DNA of 64,000 nt from Armatimonadota bacterium (GCA_031081585.1 JAVHLY010000006.1:1-64000); one strand, 5' to 3'. Positions 32,728-41,168 are shown, counted from the stretch's first letter. A program made the numbers and translations. The notes: generated from the sequence alone by a model not told the origin.

Positions 32728-33594
32728 CTAGCGCAGGAGGCGGGAGAGGCGGCGGTCGGCGTAGACCTTGCCGCCGGTCTGGCAGGTCGGACAGTAGGTC
32801 GTCTCGTGCTCGGCGTAGTAGACGGCGGCAAGGAGCGTCCCGCAACGCGGGCAGGGCTCGCGGGCGTGGCGGTGGACGCGCAGCAGGTCGAGCGGCTCGC
32901 GCTGCGGCCAGGTGCCGGCGAAGCGGCGGCGGTGCGCCTCCACCGCCCGGTCGAGCACGATGCGGACGGCCTCGTAGAGGCGGCGGCGGGCTGCGTCATC
33001 CAGCGTGGCGGTGATGGCGAAGGGGGAGCAGCGGGCCTCCCAGAGGATCTCGTCGGCATAGGCGTTGCCGATGCCGGCCAGGAACGTCTGCGTGGTGAGG
33101 AAGCGCTTGGCCTGGGTGCGCGCCCGGTCCAGGAGGGCGTCCAGCACGTCGGGAGTGAAGGCCGCCTCCAGCGGCTCCACGCCCAACGCCGCGACCGGCT
33201 CGAGGCGCTCCGCCTCGGCGGTGGGGCGCACCCACAGCCCCGCCCGCTTCCTGGGGCCCGGCTCGACCAGGCGCACCTCTTCGCCGCCGTCCAGCCGCAG
33301 CACGAGGGCGACGTCGCGCGCCGGCCGGCGCGCGCCCGGGGCGAGCAGCAGACGGCCATCGCGCTTCAGGTGGAGGATCAGGGTCAGTCCCCCGCTCAGG
33401 TCGAGGAGGAGGAGCTTCCCGCGGCGGCGCGCGGCCTCCACGCGGCGGGGCGGCACGGCCGCGACGCTGCCGAGCGGCGGCTCCACGGTCTTGAGCAGGG
33501 AGGGGGCCAGGACGTGGACGCCGGTGACGGGGCGGCCGACGACCTTCGCCCTGAGCGTCTCCACCAGGACCTGCACGAAGGGCAGCTCAGGCAT
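32728..33594 (-). CDS. Fpg/Nei-family DNA glycosylase, paralogue 2
   Basis: 288 residues. It starts PELPFVQV after the initiator: Pro and Glu catalytic residues are kept, but the normal second Glu is Phe. The lysine in RRRGKLLLLD, the H2TH motif AGIGNAYADEILW and an intact zinc finger (CPRCG and CPTC, about 21 residues apart) are present. It removes oxidised bases from DNA by beta,delta-elimination in the known family. It lies 21 bases after the O-methyltransferase gene and immediately before paralogue 1, so the pair is expressed together. Wording is closer to the actinobacterial Fpg-like branch than to canonical MutM. Confidence 0.87.
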   Translation of the reverse strand: MPELPFVQVLVETLRAKVVGRPVTGVHVLAPSLLKTVEPPLGSVAAVPPRRVEAARRRGKLLLLDLSGGLTLILHLKRDGRLLLAPGARRPARDVALVLRLDGGEEVRLVEPGPRKRAGLWVRPTAEAERLEPVAALGVEPLEAAFTPDVLDALLDRARTQAKRFLTTQTFLAGIGNAYADEILWEARCSPFAITATLDDAARRRLYEAVRIVLDRAVEAHRRRFAGTWPQREPLDLLRVHRHAREPCPRCGTLLAAVYYAEHETTYCPTCQTGGKVYADRRLSRLLR

Positions 33595-33615
33595 GGCGCG
33601 CGGCCGCCGCCTCCC

Positions 33616-34272
33616 TCACCGGCGCAGGCTGAGCGTCACCCCGTCGTGCAGCGGCAGGATCACGGAGAGGAGCGCGGGATCGCTGAAGGCGCGCGCGTTG
33701 TAGGCGCGGACGCCCTCCCGGGCCTCCTCGTCCCAGAACCCCGGGCCCGAGCCGGGGATGACCTCTCCCCCGAGGAGGGCGTTGTCCGCCAGGATGAGGC
33801 CGCCCGGCGTGGTCAGGCGCAGGGCGTGCTCGAGGTAGGCGGGGTACTCGGCCTTCACCGCATCCAGGAAGATCAGGCCGAAGCCGGGGTCCAGCTGGGG
33901 CAGCACGTCCAGGGCGGCACCCACGCGCACCTCCACCACCTCCGCCAGCCCCGCCTCCGCCAGATTGCGCCGCGCCCGCGCCGCCATGGACTCGCGCAGC
34001 TCCACGGTGAGCAGCCGGCCGCCCGTCTCGCGCAGCGCGCGGCCCATCCAGATGGCGGCGTACCCGATGGCGGTGCCCACCTCCAGGGCCCGCGCCGGGC
34101 GGGTCGCCCCGATCAGGGCCGCCAGGAGGTGGCCGACGTGGGGGCCGGAGATGGGGATGCGCTCCTCGCGCGCCTGGGCCTCCAGATCGGCCAGCAACGG
34201 GTCGCGTGGAGGCAGCAGGCCATCGAGGTAGGCGTTGAGTCGCGCTTCGAGCACGTCCGGCATGCGCGCCAT
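33616..34272 (-). CDS. Class I SAM-dependent O-methyltransferase (caffeoyl-CoA/catechol type)
   Basis: 218 residues. The SAM-binding motif is ALEVGTAIGYAAIWMG (about 62-77), followed by LLTVELRESMAARARRN and the metal-site LIFLDAVKAEYPAYLEHAL. LILADNALLGGEV carries the typical second metal ligand region. The family methylates catechols, flavonoids or tRNA hydroxyuridines (the TrmR branch in Firmicutes). Its operon with DNA glycosylases and SAM hydrolase gives no clear metabolic hint; a tRNA role is possible. First gene of this four-gene run. Confidence 0.87.
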   Translation of the reverse strand: MARMPDVLEARLNAYLDGLLPPRDPLLADLEAQAREERIPISGPHVGHLLAALIGATRPARALEVGTAIGYAAIWMGRALRETGGRLLTVELRESMAARARRNLAEAGLAEVVEVRVGAALDVLPQLDPGFGLIFLDAVKAEYPAYLEHALRLTTPGGLILADNALLGGEVIPGSGPGFWDEEAREGVRAYNARAFSDPALLSVILPLHDGVTLSLRR

Positions 34273-34483
34273 ACGGCAGCCTCACGCCCGCACGATTGGG
34301 GCGTCACCGGAAGGCGGCACCCCTGGGGGGACGGCACTACGGTAGCGCGGCCGGTCGTACCCGTACAGCCACGGGAACGATAGTGGAGAAGCGAGGGGGG
34401 GTGGAGGAGCGCCCGGACACCCACCCCATCGCCGGGGCCGCGACCCGGCCACCGGCCAGGTCGCGGTGAAGGAGGCAACGGGA

Positions 34484-34508
34484 CCCGGCACCCGCAGGAG
34501 GTGCCGGG
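34484..34508 (-). terminator. Hairpin after the small secreted-protein gene
   Basis: A perfect 9-bp stem CCCGGCACC/GGTGCCGGG with a 7-base loop lies 30 bases downstream of the 34538-34768 gene (minus strand). No clear T-run follows, so it could be a terminator or an mRNA-stabilising end. The rest of the 265-base gap up to the O-methyltransferase start holds no gene. Confidence 0.45.
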
Positions 34509-34537
34509 CTCGCCTCCACGCCCGGGCCTGCTCTTGC

Positions 34538-34768
34538 CTAACGCCCGGCCTGCTGGCGGACGATCCGCTCCGCCTCGGCCCGGCTGATCCAGTTGCCCGT
34601 CTGCTGGAAGACCAGCCAGCGCAGGTAGCCCGGCAGCGACATGTACATCGTCTGCTGGCTGAACGGCTCCAGCGTGCTGACGTTGGGCACCTGCTGCGCG
34701 GCGGCCCCCTGCACCAGCAGGGCGCCCACGACGAGCGCCGCGAGGACAAGGGACGCCAGGACTCGCAT
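34538..34768 (-). CDS. Small secreted protein, unknown function
   Basis: 76 residues, ATG with GGGAGGT 7 bases upstream. The first 25 residues are a signal peptide (MRVLASLVLAALVVGALLVQ) with a likely cut after AAA. The mature part of about 50 residues reads VPNVSTLEPFSQQTMYMS, then a PGYLRWLVFQQTG stretch, then a helix ISRAEAERIVRQQ. No cysteine or known domain. I do not recognise it. It is divergent from the PDZ-less S41 protein, 286 bases away, and both products are predicted to be exported. Confidence 0.72.
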   Translation of the reverse strand: MRVLASLVLAALVVGALLVQGAAAQQVPNVSTLEPFSQQTMYMSLPGYLRWLVFQQTGNWISRAEAERIVRQQAGR

Positions 34769-34861
34769 GGCGCACACCTCCCTGGATTCTGGCATCGGGT
34801 CGGGCGGTCCGCCCCAGGCGGCCCGCCCGGAGAAGAGTTTCCCCCGCCCCGGGGACCGGCT

Positions 34862-34909
34862 AACTCCTCCGCCCGACAGAGGGGCCGGAGCGGATCGGAC
34901 AGAGGAGTT
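34862..34909. promoter_or_regulatory. Inverted and direct repeats between divergent exported-protein genes
   Basis: AACTCCTC (34862-34869) and GAGGAGTT (34902-34909) form an 8-bp inverted repeat. Between and overlapping them, SGACAGAGG occurs twice in direct orientation (34874-34882 and 34897-34905). The site is central in the 286-base region separating the small secreted protein from the S41 gene, so a shared regulator site is possible. No clear -35/-10 pair was seen in the region. Confidence 0.35.
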
Positions 34910-35054
34910 CCCCCGAACCGCCATCGAGACAGCCGGGAAGTGGCCGCAGGGTGCATGGAGGCTGCGGGGCCGACGGCTGGCAGGGGGCAGGGGCGCGGCG
35001 ATGAAGCAGGCCCCGACGACTGGCAGGGGCGCGGCGGCGGGCAGGCGAAGAGTG

Positions 35055-36104
35055 ATGCGACCGAGAGCGATGTCCCGCTGCTACTGCGTCGTCGCGCTCC
35101 TCGTCGTCGCCGCGCTCGCGCTCCCCGACCCGACCGCCGCCGCCGAGGCCCAGACCGCCCTGGCCGCGGTCCTGGGAGCCTACCACCGTCTCCACGACGA
35201 GCACCTGCAGCCGCTTGGCCCCGAGGTCCTGCTCACCCGCGCGCTGGCCGCAGCCTTCCGCCAGGTCAGGGTGGGGCGTCCCGTCCCGTCACCGGTGGTG
35301 GCCGACGTCGGCGAGGCGGGGCGTCCGGCAGGCGCCTTTGACCTGCGCGGCGACGAGGCCCGGGACCTGCAGCGGTTCCAGCAGGTCTTCCTGCTGGCCC
35401 TGGCGGGCGCGCCCCACCTCCCACCGTTGGTGGTGGGGCACGCGGCGATCCGCGGGATGACGCAGGCGTACCATGATCCCTACACCCGGCTGCTGGACGA
35501 GGACGGGGCTGCGGGGCCGCCGGTCCCCGGACGGACGGCCGTCACTGTCCGCGCCCTCGACGGCGGGCTGGCGCACCTGGTCGTGCCGACCCTGGCGGGG
35601 GCCGTGCCGCGTCAGGCCCTGCAGGCCATCACCGCGCTGCAGGCCCGCGGGACGCGAGGGCTGATCCTCGACCTGCGCGGCAACGGCGGAGGACCGGTCC
35701 TGGGCGCCATGCTGCTGGCCGGCCCGTTCCTGCCCTCCGGGCCCGTGGCGCGGGCGCGCTACCGCAGCGGGCGGACCGTCCCCTACCCTGTCCTGCCGGC
35801 GCGGCGGTTCGAGGGCGGCGTGGCGGTCCTGGTCGACGGGGGCACGGCGTCGGCGGCGGAGATCCTGGCCGCGGCGCTACAGGAGGAGGGCATCCCGCTG
35901 GTGGGCCGGCGGACGTACGGCAAGGCGCTGGTGCAGAGCGTGTGGCGCCTCCCCGACGGGGCGATCCTGCAGTACACGACTGCGCGCGTCCTCACCCCGC
36001 AGGGGCGGGACCTGGGCGATCACGGGCTCGCCCCCGACGTAGCGGTGGCCCGGGGTGAGGACCCGCTGGCCGCCGCGGCCGCGCTGCTGCGGGCGCGGCC
36101 CTGA
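35055..36104 (+). CDS. S41-family peptidase without PDZ domain
   Basis: 349 residues from the ATG opening MRPRAMSRCYC; an ATG five codons later and longer upstream frames are alternatives, and the ribosome site is weak. A signal peptide (VVALLVVAALALPDPTAAAEA) is followed by a helical region. The tail-specific protease core follows: RGTRGLILDLRGNGGG, the catalytic serine in VDGGTASAAEILAAAL and the lysine in GRRTYGKALVQS. The PDZ segment found in the paralogue at 28745-30124 is missing: only about 30 residues separate the helical part (HAAIRGMTQAYHDPYTRLLDE) from the core. Substrate selection must therefore differ. Confidence 0.83.
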   Translation: MRPRAMSRCYCVVALLVVAALALPDPTAAAEAQTALAAVLGAYHRLHDEHLQPLGPEVLLTRALAAAFRQVRVGRPVPSPVVADVGEAGRPAGAFDLRGDEARDLQRFQQVFLLALAGAPHLPPLVVGHAAIRGMTQAYHDPYTRLLDEDGAAGPPVPGRTAVTVRALDGGLAHLVVPTLAGAVPRQALQAITALQARGTRGLILDLRGNGGGPVLGAMLLAGPFLPSGPVARARYRSGRTVPYPVLPARRFEGGVAVLVDGGTASAAEILAAALQEEGIPLVGRRTYGKALVQSVWRLPDGAILQYTTARVLTPQGRDLGDHGLAPDVAVARGEDPLAAAAALLRARP

Positions 36105-36107
36105 GGG

Positions 36108-36152
36108 CTGAGGCCATACAGCGCGGTGTACTGCCTGAGGCCATACAGCGCG
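36108..36152 (+). repeat. Two direct copies of an 18-bp sequence upstream of the cold-shock gene
   Basis: CTGAGGCCATACAGCGCG occurs perfectly at 36108-36125 and 36135-36152, a 27-base period. The second copy ends directly at the -35 box of the cold-shock promoter and the first starts 3 bases after the S41 stop codon. It could be a regulator-binding array or a recent duplication. Confidence 0.6.
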
Positions 36153-36181
36153 TTGCGTTCCCTCCCGGGGTGTGCTAGACT
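36153..36181 (+). promoter_or_regulatory. Sigma-70 promoter with extended -10 for the cold-shock gene
   Basis: TTGCGT (36153-36158), 17-base spacer, TAGACT (36176-36181) preceded by TGC, giving an extended -10. The predicted start near 36188 leaves a 5' leader of about 90 bases, the long-leader arrangement typical of cold-shock genes. A 7-bp GC hairpin (CCCGCCC/GGGCGGG, 36243-36257) lies just before the ribosome site. Confidence 0.72.
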
Positions 36182-36280
36182 CCGCGCGGCAGGTAAGGCG
36201 CGGGGCGTCCCCGTACGTCAACAGCGCAGTATCTGTACGTCACCCGCCCAGGGCGGGACAAGAGGAAAGGGGTTGTCTCC

Positions 36281-36481
36281 ATGGCAACTGGTACGGTCAA
36301 GTGGTTCAGCGCGGAGAAAGGCTACGGCTTCATCTCCGTGGAAGGCGGCAAGGACGTCTTCGTGCACTACACGGCGATTCAGGCCGACGGCTTCCGGAAC
36401 CTCCAGGAAGGCCAGGCGGTGCAGTTCGACATCGTCGAGGGGAAGAAGGGGCCGCAGGCCGCCAACGTGATCCCGCTCTAA
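36281..36481 (+). CDS. csp: Cold-shock domain protein (CspA family)
   Basis: 66 residues, one OB-fold cold-shock domain. Both RNA-binding motifs are intact: KGYGFI (13-18, RNP1) and VFVHY (26-30, RNP2), with the opening [11 protein letters not shown] and the closing ANVIPL typical of the family. It binds single-stranded RNA or DNA as a chaperone in the cytoplasm. AGAGGAAAGGGG precedes the ATG. Own promoter and terminator make it a single-gene unit. Confidence 0.97.
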   Translation: MATGTVKWFSAEKGYGFISVEGGKDVFVHYTAIQADGFRNLQEGQAVQFDIVEGKKGPQAANVIPL

Positions 36482-36505
36482 GACGCACCTGTCGGACCAC
36501 GACCG

Positions 36506-36540
36506 GGAAGCCCGGGCATGCCCCGGGCTTCCGGCATTTC
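36506..36540 (+). terminator. Rho-independent terminator of the cold-shock gene
   Basis: An 11-bp perfect stem GGAAGCCCGGG/CCCGGGCTTCC with loop CATGC lies 25 bases after the stop codon, followed by the short T-rich GGCATTTCTC. Strong hairpin, weak T-run. Confidence 0.78.
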
Positions 36541-36607
36541 TCAGCCCCCGGGACACATCCCCCGGGAGACAAGGAAGTGGCCGGCGGGAGGTGAAGTAGC
36601 CGAGCCG

Positions 36608-36880
36608 ATGGGACTGCTCGGTCTGGTGCAGCTCCTCTTCCGGCTCGTCTACCTCCTGCTGCTGGCCCGGGTGGTGATGTCGTGGGTCTTCCCGCGCGGT
36701 GTCGACCACCCCGTGGCGCTGGCGATCTACCGGCTCACCGACCCCATCCTCGAACCGCTGCGCCGGCTCGTCCCCCCCATCGGCGGCCTCGACATCTCCC
36801 CCATCCTGGCGTTCCTGGTCCTGGGCCTCCTCGAGCGGCTGGTCGTGGAGGCGCTGGTGGCCTCAGGGCTGGCCTTCTGA
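36608..36880 (+). CDS. YggT-family membrane protein
   Basis: 90 residues with two hydrophobic stretches, LVQLLFRLVYLLLLARVVMSWVF split around residues 6-28 and ISPILAFLVLGLLERLVVEAL near the end. The linker YRLTDPILEPLRRLVPPIGGLDISP is the family hallmark (TDP-x2-EP-x-RR). GGGAGGTGA lies upstream. YggT proteins sit in the membrane near cell-division or osmotic-shock functions; the exact role is not settled. Here it is outside the usual sepF/proC cluster. Its end overlaps the convergent MFS gene by 18 bases. Confidence 0.9.
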   Translation: MGLLGLVQLLFRLVYLLLLARVVMSWVFPRGVDHPVALAIYRLTDPILEPLRRLVPPIGGLDISPILAFLVLGLLERLVVEALVASGLAF

Positions 36881-38101
36881 GTCCCCGTCCCGTCGGTAGC
36901 GCCTGCGCCCCCGCGGGAGGCCCGGCACCGTGAGCGCTCCCAGCGCCAGGAGGGCCAGGGTGACGGTGAGGGTGCGCTGCAGGCCCACCGCGTCGGCGAC
37001 GGCACCGAAGAGGGTGAGGGTGAGGGCGGCCACGCCCCAGGCCAGACCCATGACGATGCTCGAGGCCAGGCCGGCGTGCTGCGGCAGGACCTCCTGGGCC
37101 ATGACGATGGTCACCGGCGCGGAGAGGTAGATGATCACGCCGGCCACCGGCAGGAGGGCGAGGCGCCACCCCACCGGGGCCTGGAGGTAGAGCGCGAGGA
37201 GCGGCAGCGCGAGCAGGAAGGAGAGGGCCAGCACGGCCCGCCGGCCCCACCGGTCGGCCAGCATGCCGCCCGTGACACCTCCGATGGCGCCGATGCCCCC
37301 GAAGAGGAAGACGGCGGTGCCGCCCATGACCAGCGACACCCCCTGCTGCCGAAGCAGCAGCGGCAGGAAGGTCAGGAACGTCAGCGTCACGATGCTCCGG
37401 ACGACCACGTAGGCCCACAGCAGTCCCAGCGTGCGGCGCTCCAGCGCCAGCGCCGACCCGAGCGTGCCGCGCCGCGCGGGCGGGGCCGTGGGCCAGCGGG
37501 CGACGGCCAGCGCCAGGGCTGCCGCCGCCACCACCCCGGGGAGGGCCGCCGCGCCTGTCGCGTCCAGGCCCTGCCACTGCACGATCGCCGAGATGTACAG
37601 GGGGCCCAGCGCGTAGGCCAGCTCGCCGCCGGCCACGAAGATGGAGAGCCCGGCGGCGCGCCGGTCGCCGCTCAGGTGGCCGGCCAGGGCCGCGCCCTGG
37701 GGGTGGAAGGCGGCGGTGCCGAGGCCGGCGGCGAAGAGCGCCAGGACGAGCACCTGGTACGCCGGCAGGAGCCCCAGCAGCGCCATCGCCGCCACGGTCA
37801 GCGCCGGACCCACGGCGGCCAGCACGCCGGTGCGCAGGCGGTCGGCGAGCAGGCCGAAGAGGGGCTGCGCCAGAGCCGCCGCCGTGTTGAGGATCGTGCC
37901 GAGCAGGCCGGCCAGCGCCAGGCTGAGGTCGAAGCGCGCGACCACCAGCGGCAGGAGCGGGGCCAGCCAGCTCATGTGGAAGTCGTTGAGGAAGTGGTTG
38001 GCCGTCACCCCGAGCAGGCGGCGGAGGTCGGGCGCGCGCGGCGGAGCGACGGGAGGCACGGCTGGAGCCGGACGGGTCGGTGCGAGGGACACGCCGCCCA
38101 T
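36863..38101 (-). CDS. MFS transporter, fosmidomycin-resistance (Fsr)-like
   Basis: 412 residues, twelve predicted membrane helices in two halves. The N-terminal helix segment ANHFLNDFHMSWLAPLLPLVV matches the Fsr branch, where a HFxxDxY/FxG-like motif lies in helix 1. ADRLRTG and ADRWGRRAV are the MFS loop motifs after helices 2 and 8. Fsr relatives export fosmidomycin or other small compounds; the natural substrate here is unknown. The start is uncertain since no clear ribosome site precedes the ATG. Much longer antisense frames upstream are shadows of the dehydrogenase gene. Confidence 0.85.
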   Translation of the reverse strand: MGGVSLAPTRPAPAVPPVAPPRAPDLRRLLGVTANHFLNDFHMSWLAPLLPLVVARFDLSLALAGLLGTILNTAAALAQPLFGLLADRLRTGVLAAVGPALTVAAMALLGLLPAYQVLVLALFAAGLGTAAFHPQGAALAGHLSGDRRAAGLSIFVAGGELAYALGPLYISAIVQWQGLDATGAAALPGVVAAAALALAVARWPTAPPARRGTLGSALALERRTLGLLWAYVVVRSIVTLTFLTFLPLLLRQQGVSLVMGGTAVFLFGGIGAIGGVTGGMLADRWGRRAVLALSFLLALPLLALYLQAPVGWRLALLPVAGVIIYLSAPVTIVMAQEVLPQHAGLASSIVMGLAWGVAALTLTLFGAVADAVGLQRTLTVTLALLALGALTVPGLPRGRRRYRRDGDSEGQP

Positions 38102-38167
38102 TATACCGGAGGTCCCCCACGCGACGAGGAGACGGCGCGCGCGGCCGGCGAATCCCTTGGCGGAACC

Positions 38168-41062
38168 ATGACGACGGAGACGCTCGCCCGACGGCTGCGC
38201 GAAGCCGTCCGCGGGGAGGTGCGCTTCGACGCCTTCTCCCGCGTCCTCTACAGCACCGACGCCTCGATCTACCAGATCCTGCCCATCGGCGTGGTCCTGC
38301 CCCGCGACGCCGACGACATCGCCGCGGCGCTGCGGGTCTGCGCCGACGCCGGCGTGCCGGTGCTCCCGCGCGGGGCCGGCACCAGCCTGGCCGGCCAGAC
38401 GGTCGGGCGGGCCGTGGTGCTGGACTGCTCGCGCCACATGGACCGCATCCTGGAGGTCGACCCGGCGGAGCGGCGGGCGCGGGTCGAGCCCGGCGTCGTG
38501 CAGGACGTCCTGAACCAAGCCGTGGCCCCCTACGGCCTGCGCCTGGGCCCCGACACGGCCACGAGCAACCGGGCCACGCTCGGCGGGATGATCGGCAACA
38601 ACTCCGCGGGCGCCCGCTCCATCGTCTACGGGAAGATGGTCGACCACGTCGAGCGCCTGCGCGTGCTGCTGGCCGACGGCACCGAACTCCACCTGGGGCC
38701 GCTGGACGACGCGGCGCTGGCGGCCGTCCGCGCCCGCCCGTCCCGCGAGGGGCGGCTGGTGGACACCGTCCTGCGCCTGGTCGAGGCCCACCGCGACGAG
38801 ATCGACCGCCGCTACCCCAGGCTCCTGCGGCGCGTCGCCGGCTACAACCTGCCCGAGCTGCTCCTGCGGCCCTTCAACCTGGCCCGCCTGATCGTCGGCT
38901 CCGAAGGGACACTGGGCGTCGTCACCGAGGCCACGGTGCGCCTCGTCCCCCGCCCGCGCCACACCGCCCTGGCCGTGGTCCACTTCGCCGACCTGCTGGA
39001 GGCGCTGGAGGCCACGCAGGTCATCCTGCCCCACGGCCCCTCGGCGGTGGAGCTGCTCGACCGCATGATCCTGGAGATGACCCGCGCCCAGCTGGAGTAC
39101 GCCCGCCGCCTCACCTTCGTGCAGGGGGAGCCGGAGGCGCTGCTCATCGTGGAGTTCAGCGGGGAGCGCCGGGAGGAGGCGCTGGAGCGCCTCGACGCCA
39201 TGACGCGCGCGCTGGCGGCGGCCCGGATGGGGTACGCGGTCGTGCCCGCCGTGGAGGCGGCCGAGCAGGACAACATCTGGCGCGTGCGCAAGGCCGGCCA
39301 GGGGCTGCTGCAGGGGGTGAAGGGCGACACCAAGCCCATCACCTTCGTCGAGGACACGGCGGTCCCGCCGGCGGTCCTGGCCCCCTACATCCGGCGCCTG
39401 CGGGCGATCCTGGAGGCGCACGGCCTGCGCGCGGCCGTCTACGCCCACGCCAGCGTCGGCTGCCTGCACGTCCGCCCCCTCATCAACTTGAAGGACGCGC
39501 AGCAGGTGGCCACGATGCGCGCTGTCGCCGAGGCGGTGGGGGAGCTGGTCCTGGAGTTCGGCGGGGCGATGAGCGGCGAGCACGGGGACGGGTTGGTGCG
39601 CGGCTGGTTCCTGGAGCGCTACTTCGGGCCGGTGGTCTACGACCTCTTCCGCCACATCAAGCGCGCCTTCGACCCGCAGGGGCTGATGAACCCCGGGAAG
39701 ATCGTGGACGCCCCACCCATGACCGAGGACCTGCGCTACGGCCCCGGCTACCGCACGATCGCCGTCCCCACCGTCTTCGACTGGAGCCGCGACGGGGGGT
39801 TCGCCGCCGCGGTGGAGCTGTGCAGCGGCGTGGGCGCCTGCCGCAAGACCACCGACGGCGTCATGTGCCCCTCCTACATGGCGACGCGCGAGGAGGAGCA
39901 CAGCACGCGCGGGCGCGCCAACCTGCTGCGGGCGGTCCTCTCCGGGGTGCTGCCGCCCGAGGAACTCACCGGGCGCCGCCTGTACGAGGCCCTCGACCTC
40001 TGCCTGGAGTGCAAGGGGTGCAAGGCGGAGTGCCCGGCCAACGTGGACATGGCCAAGATGAAGTACGAGTTCCTGGCCCGCTACCACGAGGCGCACGGCA
40101 CGCCCCTGCGCGCCCGCCTCTTCGCCCACGTCCACACCCTGAGCCGCTGGGGCGCCGCGGCGGCCCCCCTCGCCGGGGCGCTGGCCCGCTCCACCCCGGT
40201 GCGCTGGGCGCTGGACCGGTTCCTGGGGATCGACCGGCGGCGGCCGCTGCCGCCGCTGGCCCGCCCCACCTTCGACCGCTGGTGGCACCGGCGCAACGGG
40301 ACCGCTCCGGCGCCGGACGCGCCGCGCGTGGCGCTCTTTGCCGACACCTTCACGCGCTTCACCGTGCCCGAAGTGGGGCGGGCGGCGGTGCAGGTGCTGG
40401 AGGCCCTGGGCTACCGGGTGGAGGTGCCGGCGGTGGGGTGCTGCGGGCGGCCGATGATCAGCAAGGGCCTCCTGCGGGAGGCGCGCCGCGCCGCCGAAGC
40501 CAACGTCCGCCGCCTCCTCCCCTACGCGGCCGCGGGAATCCCCATCGTCGGGCTGGAGCCCTCCTGCCTGCTCACCTTCCGCGACGAGGTGCCGGACCTG
40601 CTGCCGGGCGAGGACACGCGCACCCTGGCCGCGCACGCCGTCCTCATCGACGAGTTCTTGGCCCGCCACCTCGAGGCGTCGCCCGCGGGGCTGGGCGCGG
40701 TGGGGGACGGGCGCCGGGTACTGCTGCACCCGCACTGCCACCAGCGGGCGGCGGTGGGGACCGGGCCTGCTACGGCAGTGCTGCGGGCGGCGGGGTTCGC
40801 GGTGGACGTGGTGGACTCGGGGTGCTGCGGGATGGCCGGCGCCTTCGGGTACGAACGGGAGCACTACGCGCTCTCCATGGCCATCGCCGAACGCCGCCTG
40901 CTCCCGGCGGTGCGCGCGCTCCCCCCCGAGGTGGAGGTGGTGGCGATGGGCATCTCCTGCCGCCAGCAGATCGCCCACGGGACGGGTCGGCGGGCGAAGC
41001 ACCTGGTGGAGGTGCTCGCCGGCGACGCGGGCCGCAGCGCCGTCCGGGCGGCGAGAGCCTAA
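38168..41062 (+). CDS. FAD-linked D-2-hydroxyacid dehydrogenase with Fe-S and CCG domains (GlcD-GlpC fusion)
   Basis: 964 residues. Domain order: PCMH-type FAD-binding domain (about 20-240, with LPRGAGTSLAGQ and GGMIGNNSAGARS), C-terminal FAD oxidase domain with the GEHGDGLVRGWF histidine region (about 460), two 4Fe-4S motifs (CSGVGACRKTTDGVMCPS near 560 and CLECKGCKAECP near 620), then two CCG domains with VGCCGRP and SGCCGMAGAFGYE. This is the YdiJ/Dld-II-like layout, oxidising D-lactate, D-2-hydroxyglutarate or glycolate and passing electrons to a quinone or other carrier. GGCGGA precedes the ATG. It is a single-gene unit divergent from the MFS gene. Confidence 0.93.
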   Translation: MTTETLARRLREAVRGEVRFDAFSRVLYSTDASIYQILPIGVVLPRDADDIAAALRVCADAGVPVLPRGAGTSLAGQTVGRAVVLDCSRHMDRILEVDPAERRARVEPGVVQDVLNQAVAPYGLRLGPDTATSNRATLGGMIGNNSAGARSIVYGKMVDHVERLRVLLADGTELHLGPLDDAALAAVRARPSREGRLVDTVLRLVEAHRDEIDRRYPRLLRRVAGYNLPELLLRPFNLARLIVGSEGTLGVVTEATVRLVPRPRHTALAVVHFADLLEALEATQVILPHGPSAVELLDRMILEMTRAQLEYARRLTFVQGEPEALLIVEFSGERREEALERLDAMTRALAAARMGYAVVPAVEAAEQDNIWRVRKAGQGLLQGVKGDTKPITFVEDTAVPPAVLAPYIRRLRAILEAHGLRAAVYAHASVGCLHVRPLINLKDAQQVATMRAVAEAVGELVLEFGGAMSGEHGDGLVRGWFLERYFGPVVYDLFRHIKRAFDPQGLMNPGKIVDAPPMTEDLRYGPGYRTIAVPTVFDWSRDGGFAAAVELCSGVGACRKTTDGVMCPSYMATREEEHSTRGRANLLRAVLSGVLPPEELTGRRLYEALDLCLECKGCKAECPANVDMAKMKYEFLARYHEAHGTPLRARLFAHVHTLSRWGAAAAPLAGALARSTPVRWALDRFLGIDRRRPLPPLARPTFDRWWHRRNGTAPAPDAPRVALFADTFTRFTVPEVGRAAVQVLEALGYRVEVPAVGCCGRPMISKGLLREARRAAEANVRRLLPYAAAGIPIVGLEPSCLLTFRDEVPDLLPGEDTRTLAAHAVLIDEFLARHLEASPAGLGAVGDGRRVLLHPHCHQRAAVGTGPATAVLRAAGFAVDVVDSGCCGMAGAFGYEREHYALSMAIAERRLLPAVRALPPEVEVVAMGISCRQQIAHGTGRRAKHLVEVLAGDAGRSAVRAARA

Positions 41063-41136
41063 GGGTCCGGAGCGGTCCCCGCTCGATCTCCAACCCGCAA
41101 CGCGTGTAGCGCGGACGACACCGCGGAGTCGGCCAA

Positions 41137-41168
41137 CCCGCCGCGCGGCGCCTCTTGCGCGCGGCGGG
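41137..41168. terminator. Bidirectional hairpin between the dehydrogenase and DUF72 genes
   Basis: Perfect 11-bp stem CCCGCCGCGCG/CGCGCGGCGGG with a 10-base loop in the 141-base gap between two converging genes. No T-run on either side, so a Rho-independent role is only likely, not certain. Confidence 0.5.

Noticed and set aside
36863-41002. A 1379-codon open frame on the minus strand covering the FAD/Fe-S dehydrogenase.
   Set aside because: Only the part from 38101 to 36863 (MFS transporter) has protein-like sequence. The rest is His-, Arg- and Gly-rich and lies opposite a clearly conserved gene, as expected from GC-rich third positions.
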